NCBI GenBank assembly: GCA_013364255.1
Contig: CP054936.1
Span: 6,838,353 to 6,902,352, forward strand
Origin: Streptomyces seoulensis
Lineage (GTDB): Bacteria; Actinomycetota; Actinomycetes; Streptomycetales; Streptomycetaceae
DNA: 64,000 nt
Direction of reading: 5' to 3'
Made by a program: the position numbers and the translations under genes. Under the pieces are notes generated by a model that saw nothing but the letters and a program-made list of their open reading frames with translations, was not told where the DNA came from and did not search any database. Each line of letters opens with the position of its first letter. Position 1 is the first letter of the stretch. Below are positions 1-7,688 of the stretch, piece after piece.

Positions 1-804
1 GAAGACACGACTCTCGCAGACATACGACCCGACGGCCGAGGCGGAACCGACGGCGGGAGGGACGGCGCGAAACCGGACGCCGCCGTCGTCCGCGACGCCC
101 TCGGCGTCGGCATCGCCGTAGGACTGTCCGGGTTCGCCTTCGGGGTGACCTCGGCGGGCAGCGGGCTCACCCTGCTCCAGACCTGTGCGCTCAGCCTCCT
201 GGTCTTCACCGGGGCGTCCCAGTTCGCGCTGGTGGGAGCGCTCGCGGCGGGCGGCAACCCGTTCACGGCCGCCGCGGGGGCCTTCTTCCTGGGCGTGCGC
301 AACGCCTTCTACGGGCTGCGTCTGTCGCAGCTGCTGGCCCTCCCGCGCGCGGTGCGGCCGTTCGCCGCCCAGTGGGTCATCGACGAGACCACGGCCGTGA
401 CCCTCGCCCAGCCCACCCGGCGCGCCGCCCGCCTCGGCTTCACCGTCACCGGGGCCAGCCTCTACGTGCTGTGGAACCTCACCACGTTCCTCGGCGCGCT
501 GGGCGCCAAGGCCCTCGGCGACACCGACGCCTGGGGCCTGGACGCCGCCGGGCCGGCCGTCTTCCTGGCCCTGCTCGCCCCCATGCTCAAGACCGCCACC
601 GAGCGGGCCGTCGCCGCGCTCGCCGTCCTCCTCGGGCTCGGACTGCTGCCCGTGCTGCCGGCCGGGGTGCCGGTCCTGGCGGCGGCGCTCGCCGCGCCGG
701 CCGTGCTGTACCTGACCGGCCGCCGCGCCTCCGTCGCGCGGGACGACGTACGAGACGTACCGGACCCGCAGGACGTACGAGACGTGCGAGGAGACGACCG
801 GTGA
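1..804 (+). CDS. azlC: AzlC family branched-chain amino acid exporter, large subunit (5' end missing)
   Basis: Large membrane subunit of an AzlCD-type branched-chain amino acid exporter in the cytoplasmic membrane. The frame is open from base 1 with no convincing in-frame start, so the true start lies before the window. The visible part reads GFAFGVTSAGSGLTLLQ, then TGASQFALVGALAAGG, the conserved early AzlC region, followed by several hydrophobic helices and a short charged tail. The GTG at 145 would cut into the first conserved helix, so I reject it as the start. The stop overlaps the start of azlD (GTGA), as expected for translationally coupled partners. The family is clear; the exact substrate is inferred. 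Confidence 0.85.
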   Translation, partial: EDTTLADIRPDGRGGTDGGRDGAKPDAAVVRDALGVGIAVGLSGFAFGVTSAGSGLTLLQTCALSLLVFTGASQFALVGALAAGGNPFTAAAGAFFLGVRNAFYGLRLSQLLALPRAVRPFAAQWVIDETTAVTLAQPTRRAARLGFTVTGASLYVLWNLTTFLGALGAKALGDTDAWGLDAAGPAVFLALLAPMLKTATERAVAALAVLLGLGLLPVLPAGVPVLAAALAAPAVLYLTGRRASVARDDVRDVPDPQDVRDVRGDDR

Positions 805-1109
805 ACATCTGGATCGCGGTCGCCGTGACCGCCGTCGGCTGCTACGCCGTCAAGCTCGCCGGACTGCTCGTCCCGGCGGGCGTCCTGGAACGCCCCCTGG
901 TGCGCAGGCTCGCCGCGCTGCTGCCCGTCGCGCTGCTCGCCGCCCTCACCGCCCAGCAGACGTTCGGGGACGGGCACACGCTCGTCCTGAACGCCCGGGC
1001 GGCCGGGCTCGGTGCCGCCGCCGTGGCCCTGGTACTGCGGGCGCCGTTCCTGGTCGTCGTCGCGGCGGCCGTCCTGGTCACGGCGGGGGTGCGGGCCCTG
1101 GGCGGCTGA
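801..1109 (+). CDS. azlD: AzlD family branched-chain amino acid exporter, small subunit
   Basis: Small membrane partner of AzlC, 102 residues, the usual AzlD size. It starts at GTG 801, overlapping the azlC stop codon. The protein is almost entirely hydrophobic, with about four membrane segments. The first reads WIAVAVTAVGCYAVKLAG, and the conserved RRLAALLPVALLAALTAQQTF stretch follows near residues 34-54. The two subunits are known to act together in exporting branched-chain amino acids or analogues. No separate ribosome binding site is needed because of the overlap. Confidence 0.85.
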   Translation: MNIWIAVAVTAVGCYAVKLAGLLVPAGVLERPLVRRLAALLPVALLAALTAQQTFGDGHTLVLNARAAGLGAAAVALVLRAPFLVVVAAAVLVTAGVRALGG

Positions 1110-1183
1110 GATGCGGGCCGCCGCCGGTTCCTGGGTTGCGGCCGTCGCCGGTCCTTGAGTAGCAGCCGCCGCCGGGCGTGTCC

Positions 1184-2128
1184 TCAGCCGATGGCGCGGC
1201 CGTACGCCCTGAGGGTGCGCAGCGCCTCGATCGTCACCATGGGGCGTGCCTCCAGCGTGGGCACGGCGGCCCACTGGCGCCAGGTCACCGGCCAGCCGCC
1301 GTCCTCCTGCTGCCGGCCGGCGAGGTGGTCGAGACAGCGGGCGATCTCCTCGTCCGTGAACCAGGCGCGCGCGAGGGAGCCGGGCGTCCGCGCGAAGTCG
1401 TACGGGAAGTGGTGCTCGCCCGGGGCGTAGCCGGGAGCCAGGGGCCAGGACTCCGCACGGGCGGGGTCGAGCACCGCGAGCCGCCGGTCGCGCACCAGAC
1501 GGCCGAGCCGTTCGGCCGCCGCCCGCGCGCGCGGGCGGTCGGGCGCCGAGTCCAGGAAGGCGACGGCGGCCTCCACCTCGTAGGGGTGGGAGGTCTCCAG
1601 GGACTCGATCCGCTGCCAGCAGAAGTCCGTCGCCCGGAACAGCCAGGCGTGCCACACCGCGTTGCGGTGCAACAGGCCCACCACCGGCCCGGTGGCGAGC
1701 AGATCGCTCGGCGGGTCGTCCACCACCGGCACGAAGGGGGCCGCCGGATAGCCGCGCTGGCCGGGGTGGACCGCCGGAAGCGCGCCGTCCGCGGTGGAGA
1801 CGGAGGTCAGATAGCGGCACACGCGCTCCGTCCGCGCCCCGTCGCAGCGCCCGATCAGGTCCAGGACGCGCAGCGCGTGCGCCGTGTGCAGCGGCTGGCT
1901 GACGGGGCCGCGCAGATCGGGCTCCAGCGCGTGGCCGTATCCGCCGTCCTCGTTGCGGTAGGCGTCCAGCGCGGTCTCCGCCGGGTCCGCGCCGCCGCCC
2001 AGGAACTGGTGGGCGAACAGCCGCTGCTCCAGCACGCGCGCGGTGAGCCACACGAAGCGTTCGGCGCGCGACAGCGGGGACGATGCCGCCGGCGGCGGGG
2101 CGGAGGGTGCTGCTGCGGTTTCGGCCAT
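1184..2128 (-). CDS. conserved hypothetical protein, prenyltransferase/squalene-cyclase-like toroid
   Basis: A 314-residue soluble protein without signal peptide or membrane segments. It starts at ATG 2128 (MAETAAAPS) after a short Ala/Pro-rich leader. It holds repeated motifs such as NEDGGYGHALEPDLRGPVS (about residues 60-78) and a late QEDGGWPVTWRQW. Such DGG(Y/W) helical-hairpin motifs are typical of alpha/alpha-toroid proteins (terpene cyclase or prenyltransferase beta-subunit folds). The catalytic DxDD or zinc ligands of true cyclases are not obvious, so I assign no reaction. It is convergent with azlCD and divergent from the DUF3046 gene upstream of recA, a position I recall as conserved in Streptomyces. 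Confidence 0.7.
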   Translation of the reverse strand: MAETAAAPSAPPPAASSPLSRAERFVWLTARVLEQRLFAHQFLGGGADPAETALDAYRNEDGGYGHALEPDLRGPVSQPLHTAHALRVLDLIGRCDGARTERVCRYLTSVSTADGALPAVHPGQRGYPAAPFVPVVDDPPSDLLATGPVVGLLHRNAVWHAWLFRATDFCWQRIESLETSHPYEVEAAVAFLDSAPDRPRARAAAERLGRLVRDRRLAVLDPARAESWPLAPGYAPGEHHFPYDFARTPGSLARAWFTDEEIARCLDHLAGRQQEDGGWPVTWRQWAAVPTLEARPMVTIEALRTLRAYGRAIG

Positions 2129-2207
2129 GGTCAGACCGTAGGGCGCGGGGCGCTCCCGGCAGGCGGTCCCGGCTCGGGGTCACCCGCAGGGGCGGGATAC
2201 TGGGGTC

Positions 2208-2402
2208 ATGCGGTTGACGGTCTTCTGGGAACGGATGGCGGAGCACTTCGGCGCGGGATACGCCGAGACCTTCGCGCGCGACCACGTGATGTCGGAGCTG
2301 GACGGACGCACGGTGGACGAGGCGCTGGCGGACGGCTGGGCGGCCAAGGACGTGTGGCGCGTGGTCTGCCAGGTCATGGACGTCCCGGGGGAGCGGCGCT
2401 GA
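2208..2402 (+). CDS. DUF3046 domain protein
   Basis: A 64-residue protein beginning MRLTVFWERMAEHFG and containing the DUF3046 core, with RDHVMSELDGRTVDEALADG and a C-terminal WRVVCQ. This small family sits next to recA in many actinobacteria; no function is established. A -10-like GATACT at 2196-2201 lies six bases before the ATG with no ribosome binding site, so a leaderless transcript is likely. The AI-2E permease gene follows 57 bases downstream on the same strand. Confidence 0.85.
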   Translation: MRLTVFWERMAEHFGAGYAETFARDHVMSELDGRTVDEALADGWAAKDVWRVVCQVMDVPGERR

Positions 2403-2458
2403 CGAGGCACGACGCTCGCGCGTACCCGATTGCCGTCGGCGTGGGCGAGACTTGCACC

Positions 2459-3808
2459 GTGGCACGCACTGACGAGTCCGGGCTGACGGCCCGGCAAGCA
2501 CCCCCCACCGCTTCGACGCCGCCCGCCGGCCCGCCGGCCGCAACCGCCGCCGGACCTGGCGCGCGCATGCCGCGCTGGCTGCCGCGGGCCATGGTGCTCG
2601 CGCTCGCGCTCATCGCCGCCTTCCAGTTCGGCAGCTGGGCGTTCCACCAGGTCACCGGCCTGCTGATCAACATCCTCATCGCGTTCTTCCTGGCCCTGGC
2701 CATCGAGCCCGCGGTGAGCCGCATGGCCTCGCGCGGCATGCGCCGGGGATTCGCGACCTTCCTGGTCTTCCTCGGACTGATGATCGCGACCGCGGGCTTC
2801 GTCACCCTGCTCGGCTCGATGCTGGCCGGTCAGATCATCAAGATGATCGAGGGCTTCCCGGACTACCTCGACTCCGTCATCAACTGGGTCAACGCCACGT
2901 TCCACACCCATCTGCGGCGCGTCGACATCCAGGAGGGCCTGCTCCACTCCGACTGGCTGCGCAAGTACGCGCAGAACAGCGCCGCGGGCGTCCTGGACGT
3001 GTCCACCCAGGTGCTCGGCGGCCTGTTCCAGCTGCTGACGGTCACCCTCTTCTCGTTCTACTTCGCCGCCGACGGCCCACGGCTGCGCCGCGCGCTGTGC
3101 TCCGTGCTGCCGCCCGCCCGCCAGGCGGAGGTGCTGCGCGCGTGGGAGATCGCCGTCGACAAGACCGGCGGCTACCTCTACTCACGCGGCCTGATGGCCC
3201 TCGTCTCGGGAGTCGCCCACTACGTCCTGCTCCAGGCGCTCGGCGTGCCGTACGCGCCCGTGCTCGGCGTCTGGGTGGGGCTGGTGTCCCAGTTCATCCC
3301 CACCATCGGCACCTATCTCGCGGGCGCCCTGCCGATGCTGATCGCCTTCACCGTCAACCCCTGGTACGCGGTGTGGGTACTGGTGTTCGTCGTGATCTAC
3401 CAGCAGTTCGAGAACTACGTGCTGCAACCCAAGCTGACCTCCAAGACCGTCGACATCCATCCCGCGGTCGCCTTCGGCTCGGTCATCGCGGGCACGGCGC
3501 TGCTCGGCGCGGTGGGCGCGCTGATCGCCATTCCGGCGGTCGCGACCCTGCAGGCCTTCCTGGGCGCCTATGTGAAGCGGTACGACGTCACCGACGACCC
3601 CCGCGTCCAGGGCCACCGCCCGCGGCCCGCGTCCCCGGGGCTGCTCGCGCGTGCGCGGCGGCTGTGGGCACAGCCGCCTGCGGCCGGGACCGCGGCCGCG
3701 ACGGACCCGGGGACCGGGACGGCGGTGGATGCGGGGACCGGTACGGCGGGTGCGCAGGGTGCGCCGGGTGCGCGGACGACCGCGGCCGAGGACGGGGCCG
3801 CCGGGTAG
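2459..3808 (+). CDS. AI-2E family transporter (PerM-like permease)
   Basis: A 449-residue multi-spanning membrane protein of the AI-2E/PerM exporter family. The start is set at GTG 2459 (VARTDESGL); the frame stays open far upstream but without coding character. A Pro/Ala-rich cytoplasmic leader of about 40 residues precedes paired helices, a loop region, and the conserved C-terminal block QFIPTIGTYLAGALP, with YQQFENYVLQPKLTSKTVDIHP shortly after. The tail from about residue 385 is Ala/Gly/Thr-rich and looks disordered. Named for autoinducer-2 export in E. coli, the family has varied substrates; nothing here shows which. The gene ends about 45 bases before the recA promoter. Confidence 0.85.
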   Translation: MARTDESGLTARQAPPTASTPPAGPPAATAAGPGARMPRWLPRAMVLALALIAAFQFGSWAFHQVTGLLINILIAFFLALAIEPAVSRMASRGMRRGFATFLVFLGLMIATAGFVTLLGSMLAGQIIKMIEGFPDYLDSVINWVNATFHTHLRRVDIQEGLLHSDWLRKYAQNSAAGVLDVSTQVLGGLFQLLTVTLFSFYFAADGPRLRRALCSVLPPARQAEVLRAWEIAVDKTGGYLYSRGLMALVSGVAHYVLLQALGVPYAPVLGVWVGLVSQFIPTIGTYLAGALPMLIAFTVNPWYAVWVLVFVVIYQQFENYVLQPKLTSKTVDIHPAVAFGSVIAGTALLGAVGALIAIPAVATLQAFLGAYVKRYDVTDDPRVQGHRPRPASPGLLARARRLWAQPPAAGTAAATDPGTGTAVDAGTGTAGAQGAPGARTTAAEDGAAG

Positions 3809-3852
3809 CGGACGGGGCTGCCGGGCGGCGGTCGTGCTGCCCGGGGTCTCGC

Positions 3853-3882
3853 TTGACACGAAAATCGAACATCCATTCTGAT
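3853..3882 (+). promoter_or_regulatory. recA LexA-controlled promoter with SOS box
   Basis: TTGACA at 3853-3858 gives a consensus -35. TCTGAT at 3877-3882 is a weaker -10 at 18 bases spacing. Between and overlapping them, GAACATCCATTC at 3867-3878 matches the actinobacterial LexA box (GAAC-N4-GTTY) with one base off. LexA bound here would block the promoter directly. The box is, as I recall, the one described upstream of Streptomyces recA genes. Confidence 0.85.
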
Positions 3883-3945
3883 GGGGACTTCGGCGAGGCC
3901 GAACGAAGGGTGATTCGCCCGGTTCCAGGGTGATTCGTCCCATAG

Positions 3946-3954
3946 TTATCCACA
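3946..3954 (+). promoter_or_regulatory. DnaA box in the recA leader region
   Basis: TTATCCACA is an exact match to the classical DnaA box. It lies between the LexA-controlled and the LexA-independent recA promoters. A 14-base direct repeat, AGGGTGATTCGNCC, occurs just before it at 3907-3920 and 3927-3940, 20 bases (two helical turns) apart, and may be part of a protein binding site. A single 9-mer can occur by chance, so a role for DnaA is only suggested. Confidence 0.4.
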
Positions 3955-3977
3955 GGCCGGACAGGCGTCGAGGCGCA

Positions 3978-4000
3978 TTGTCAGTGGCAGGCGTTAGCGT
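3978..4000 (+). promoter_or_regulatory. recA RecA-NDp (PafBC-type) promoter
   Basis: TTGTCAGTG at 3978-3986, eight bases, then TAGCGT at 3995-4000 is an exact match to TTGTCRGTG-N8-TANNNT. That is the LexA/RecA-independent DNA-damage promoter motif of actinobacteria, activated in mycobacteria by PafBC. Transcription would start near 4007, giving a leader of about 37 bases before the recA ATG at 4044. Confidence 0.85.
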
Positions 4001-4043
4001 TTTTGACGTGAAGCGATCGACTCAAGCAAATCGGGTGGAACCC

Positions 4044-5171
4044 ATGGCAGGAACCGACCGCGAGAAGGCGCTCGACGCCGCGCTCGCACAGATTGAACGA
4101 CAATTCGGCAAGGGCGCGGTCATGCGCATGGGCGAGCGGTCGAGGGAGCCCATCGAGATCATCCCGACCGGGTCGACCGCGCTGGACGTGGCCCTCGGCG
4201 TCGGCGGCCTGCCGCGCGGCCGTGTCGTGGAGATCTACGGACCGGAGTCCTCCGGCAAGACGACCCTGACCCTGCACGCCGTGGCGAACGCGCAGAAGGC
4301 CGGCGGCCAGGTCGCCTTCGTGGACGCGGAGCACGCCCTCGACCCCGAGTACGCGCGCAAGCTCGGCGTCGACATCGACAACCTGATCCTGTCCCAGCCG
4401 GACAACGGCGAGCAGGCGCTGGAGATCGTGGACATGCTGGTCCGCTCCGGCGCGCTCGACCTCATCGTCATCGACTCGGTCGCCGCGCTCGTCCCGCGCG
4501 CGGAGATCGAGGGCGAGATGGGCGACTCGCACGTGGGTCTGCAGGCCCGTCTGATGAGCCAGGCGCTGCGCAAGATCACCAGCGCGCTCAACCAGTCCAA
4601 GACCACGGCGATCTTCATCAACCAGCTGCGCGAGAAGATCGGTGTGATGTTCGGTTCGCCGGAGACCACGACCGGTGGCCGGGCGCTGAAGTTCTACGCG
4701 TCCGTGCGCATCGACATCCGCCGCATCGAGACCCTGAAGGACGGCACCGAGGCGGTCGGCAACCGCACCCGCTGCAAGGTCGTCAAGAACAAGGTCGCGC
4801 CGCCCTTCAAGCAGGCCGAGTTCGACATCCTCTACGGCCAGGGCATCAGCCGTGAGGGCGGCCTGATCGACATGGGCGTGGAGCACGGCTTCGTGCGCAA
4901 GGCCGGCGCCTGGTACACGTACGAGGGCGACCAGCTCGGCCAGGGCAAGGAGAACGCGCGCAACTTCCTGAAGGACAACCCCGACCTGGCCAACGAGATC
5001 GAGAGGAAGATCAAGGAGAAGCTGGGCGTCGGCGTGCGACCGGAGGAGCCGGCCGCCGAGCCCGCCGCGGACGCCGCGGTCTCCGCCGCCGCGGGCGACG
5101 CGGCCAAGACGGTGCCCGCCCCGGCGACCGCCAAGGCGACCAAGCCCAAGGCCGCCGCAGCCAAGAGCTGA
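4044..5171 (+). CDS. recA: recombinase RecA
   Basis: RecA, 375 residues: ATP-dependent strand exchange and co-protease for LexA in the SOS response, cytoplasmic. It starts at ATG 4044 (MAGTDREKAL) after GGTGGAA; the open frame upstream is promoter DNA. Walker A is GPESSGKT at residues 66-73. Other recognisable blocks are FVDAEHALDP, LIVIDSVAALVPRAEIEGEMGD and INQLREKIGVMFG. The final 40 or so residues are rich in Ala, Lys and Glu, the extended tail typical of Streptomyces RecA. recX follows after three bases, so the two are co-transcribed. Two damage-responsive promoters lie upstream. Confidence 0.99.
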   Translation: MAGTDREKALDAALAQIERQFGKGAVMRMGERSREPIEIIPTGSTALDVALGVGGLPRGRVVEIYGPESSGKTTLTLHAVANAQKAGGQVAFVDAEHALDPEYARKLGVDIDNLILSQPDNGEQALEIVDMLVRSGALDLIVIDSVAALVPRAEIEGEMGDSHVGLQARLMSQALRKITSALNQSKTTAIFINQLREKIGVMFGSPETTTGGRALKFYASVRIDIRRIETLKDGTEAVGNRTRCKVVKNKVAPPFKQAEFDILYGQGISREGGLIDMGVEHGFVRKAGAWYTYEGDQLGQGKENARNFLKDNPDLANEIERKIKEKLGVGVRPEEPAAEPAADAAVSAAAGDAAKTVPAPATAKATKPKAAAAKS

Positions 5172-5174
5172 CCC

Positions 5175-6119
5175 GTGACACGGCGAACCGACTGGGCCGA
5201 GTACGAGGCCGGGCACGAGTACGGACACGCCGCTTCCGGTGCCCCACGGGGGAGGGGCACCGGGAACCGCCCCGGTGCCGGGGCGGGCGGCGCGGGCGCG
5301 TACCGGGGCGATGCCGCGTACGGGCCGGACGGTGACGGTGCGCACGGGGCGGAGACCGGCTTCGCCGACGGCGACCCGGCCGACGGACACGGCCGGTACG
5401 GCGGATTCGAGGACGACGAGCCGGGCGACGGCTCCGGCCCGGGCGACGGCGTGGCGCGTGGTGCGGCCGGCCCACGGGCGCGAGGGGCACGCCGGGGCGG
5501 CTCGCGTGACGGCGGGCCGTACGGCGGGCGGGGGCGTCGCCGACGCGACTTCGGCGAGGCGCCCGCGCCGGACGGAGACGATTCCTCCTTGCCGAGGGCC
5601 GAGCGGGGGGAGTCTCCGGGGGACCCGGTGGAGCGGGCGCGCGCGATCTGCCTGCGTCTGCTCACCGGGACTCCGCGCACCCGCAAACAGCTCGCCGACG
5701 CCCTGCGCAAGCGGGAGATCCCGGACGAGGCGGCGCAGGAGGTGCTGTCCAGGTTCGAGGAGGCCGGGCTGATCGACGACGGCGCGTTCGCGGACGCCTG
5801 GGTGGAGTCCCGGCACCACGGGCGCGGCCTGGCCCGGCGCGCGCTCGCCCGGGAACTGCGGACCAAGGGCGTCGACGCCACGCTGATCGACGAGGCCGTC
5901 GGCCGGCTCGACGCCGACCGGGAAGAGGCCACGGCGCGCGAACTGGTCGACCGCAAGCTGCGCTCCACCCGCGGCCTGGACCGCGACAAGCGGATGCGCC
6001 GCCTGGCCGGCATGCTCGCCCGCAAGGGCTACTCCCAGGGTCTGGCCCTGCGGGTGGTCAGACAGGCGCTGGAGGAGGAGGGCGAGGACACGGAGTTCCT
6101 CGATGACGGCGAGTTCTGA
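5175..6119 (+). CDS. recX: recombination regulator RecX, with long N-terminal extension
   Basis: RecX restrains RecA filament growth. The GTG start at 5175 lies three bases after the recA stop, giving 314 residues, about twice the usual RecX length. Residues 1-150 are Gly/Asp/Arg-rich low-complexity sequence and probably disordered. The RecX domain starts near residue 152 at DPVERARAICLRLLTGTPRTRKQLADAL and has the expected tandem three-helix repeats (DEAAQEVLSRFEEAGLIDDG, then RALARELRTKGVD). An internal GTG at 5629 would give a normal-sized RecX of about 163 residues. I keep the long form because the recA-coupled start is well placed and the frame is uninterrupted. Confidence 0.9.
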   Translation: MTRRTDWAEYEAGHEYGHAASGAPRGRGTGNRPGAGAGGAGAYRGDAAYGPDGDGAHGAETGFADGDPADGHGRYGGFEDDEPGDGSGPGDGVARGAAGPRARGARRGGSRDGGPYGGRGRRRRDFGEAPAPDGDDSSLPRAERGESPGDPVERARAICLRLLTGTPRTRKQLADALRKREIPDEAAQEVLSRFEEAGLIDDGAFADAWVESRHHGRGLARRALARELRTKGVDATLIDEAVGRLDADREEATARELVDRKLRSTRGLDRDKRMRRLAGMLARKGYSQGLALRVVRQALEEEGEDTEFLDDGEF

Positions 6120-6186
6120 GACGGGACCGTGGGAACGGGCCGTGGAGACAGGGCCATCGGGACAGGGCCATCAGGGCAGGATTGTT

Positions 6187-6248
<62 letters not shown>

Positions 6249-6267
6249 ACGGGACGTGGGCAGGGAG

Positions 6268-6666
6268 CTACGGCGTCACCGGGAGGCCGGCCGTGCGCCA
6301 GGCCTGGAAGCCGCCGATCAGGTCGGTGGCCCGGTGCAGGCCCAGCTGGTGCAGGGAGGCGGCGGCCAGGCTCGACGCGTAGCCCTCGTTGCAGATCACG
6401 ACGACGCGCAGGTCGTGACCGGTGGCCTGCGGGAGGTGGTGGCTGCCCCAGGGGTCGAGGCGCCACTCCAGTTCGTTGCGTTCGACGACGAGGGCGCCGG
6501 GGATGAGGCCGTCGCGCTCGCGCAGCGCGGCGTACCGGATGTCCACGAGCAGGGCCTCGCCGGCCTGGGCGGCGGCGAAGGCCTCGTCGGGTGCGACGCG
6601 CTCGTATCCCCGGCGGACCCGTTCCAGCAGGTCGTCGATCCCGACCGGCGGTCGACGTTCGCTCAC
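6268..6666 (-). CDS. rhodanese-like sulfurtransferase
   Basis: A single-domain rhodanese of 132 residues. It starts at GTG 6666 (VSERRPPVG), overlapping the end of the cysteine dioxygenase gene by four bases. The active-site loop is seen in VVVICNEGYASSLAA; the Cys (CNEGYAS) would carry the persulfide. LLVDIRYAALRERDGLIPGAL and LIGGFQAWRTAGLPV are the flanking conserved blocks. Coupled translation with cysteine dioxygenase suggests a role in sulfur metabolism downstream of cysteine, with transfer of sulfane sulfur to an acceptor. The acceptor is not identifiable from sequence. Confidence 0.9.
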   Translation of the reverse strand: MSERRPPVGIDDLLERVRRGYERVAPDEAFAAAQAGEALLVDIRYAALRERDGLIPGALVVERNELEWRLDPWGSHHLPQATGHDLRVVVICNEGYASSLAAASLHQLGLHRATDLIGGFQAWRTAGLPVTP

Positions 6667-7253
6667 TGCCAGTCCTCCGGGCGCTCGACCTGCTCCAGGC
6701 GCAGCGTCTGTCCGGCGCGGCTGTAGCGGCGGATCTGCGGCAGGGGCGGGTAGTAGGCGTGCACGGAGATCGCGTGCCGGTCGGTGGACTCGTTGAGCAC
6801 CTCGTGGACATGGTGGCGGCCGAAGGCGCGGCCCCGGCCGGCCGGCAGCCGTCGCGTACGGTCCACGTCGTCGGTGAGTTCGAGGGTCTTCCAGCCGTCG
6901 GTGGGCAGCCGGGCGGCGAGCGAGTTCTCGGTCAGTTCGCCGGCGGCGGTGAGGAAGGCGCCGATCGAGTCGGCGTGGTCGTGCCAGCCGGTTCCCGAGC
7001 CGGGCGGCCAGCCGATCAGCCATGCCTCACTGCCCTTGGGACCGGACAGGCGCACCCAGGTGCGGCCCTCCGGGTCGAGCGGCAGGGAGGCGATCAGCTC
7101 GGCGTCGGCGGCCGAGCGCCGGACGAACTCCAGGAGCTCCGCCTCGGTGGGCGCCGAGGCGGCGGGGACGCCCGGGGAGATGTCCGGAGCCGAGGCTGCG
7201 GGCGGGGAGAGGGACGCGGAAGCGGACACGGCGGAGGAGGCAGACACGTACAC
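6663..7253 (-). CDS. cysteine dioxygenase (type I, cupin)
   Basis: Oxidises cysteine to cysteine sulfinate with a mononuclear iron in a cupin fold. 196 residues from GTG 7253 (VYVSASSAVS), preceded by AGGA; the open frame further upstream overlaps a leader peptide and is not used. About 45 Ala/Ser-rich residues precede the domain. The iron ligands are visible as the two His of GTGWHDHADSIGAF and a later His in GRHHVHEVLN. The Cys of mammalian Cys-Tyr crosslinks is absent, as in most bacterial enzymes. The rhodanese gene overlaps its stop, so both form one operon, very likely controlled by the Cys-rich leader peptide about 80 bases upstream. Confidence 0.9.
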   Translation of the reverse strand: MYVSASSAVSASASLSPPAASAPDISPGVPAASAPTEAELLEFVRRSAADAELIASLPLDPEGRTWVRLSGPKGSEAWLIGWPPGSGTGWHDHADSIGAFLTAAGELTENSLAARLPTDGWKTLELTDDVDRTRRLPAGRGRAFGRHHVHEVLNESTDRHAISVHAYYPPLPQIRRYSRAGQTLRLEQVERPEDWQ

Positions 7254-7332
7254 CGTCCTGAGGAACGTTCGCGGAGGCGCGCGGCGGCACGGAAACGGTG
7301 CGCGCGCGAAAAGGGTGAAGGAAGACGCGAGT

Positions 7333-7404
7333 TCAGCAGGAGGTGCGACACACGCAGCCCGCATAGCGGACGAGGTCCATATGGACCCTCCGCCACAGGC
7401 GCAC
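7333..7404 (-). CDS. Cys-rich leader peptide upstream of cysteine dioxygenase
   Basis: A short frame on the minus strand ends in MDLVRYAGCVCRTSC followed by a stop at 7333-7335. From GTG 7404 it has 23 residues; from ATG 7380 it has 15. The H-(V/M)-D-L-x-R-x-x-x-x-x-C-R pattern is the hallmark of small actinobacterial leader peptides placed before sulfur-metabolism genes. Here three of the last seven codons are Cys. Ribosome stalling at these codons when charged tRNA-Cys is scarce would couple expression of cysteine dioxygenase to cysteine supply. No strong ribosome binding site precedes either start, so translation may be leaderless. Confidence 0.75.
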   Translation of the reverse strand: MRLWRRVHMDLVRYAGCVCRTSC

Positions 7405-7688
7405 ATCGGTGTCGGTCACGTTCGGGAGTACACCATGACCCCGCGAAACGGTCAACCGACCGTCACCATGCGGACCGGACGGTGACGGAACGTACGGCCG
7501 GAGGCGCACACCGCCGCCCTACCGCACTCCGCCGCATGCGCTGACGGCCGCCCCCACACCATCCACCCGCGCACGCTCACCCAGCCGCGCGCCCGCCCCA
7601 TGACCCCCTCACCCGCACGCCCCGCCGCACCGCGACCGCTTCCCGCCCGAGCGTCCGGGCACCCTCCGAATCCCCGCCCGAGCGCCCC

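Noticed and set aside
145..804. GTG 145 as the azlC start
   Set aside because: The frame is open to base 1 and the preceding residues GVGIAVGLSGFAFG are conserved AzlC sequence.
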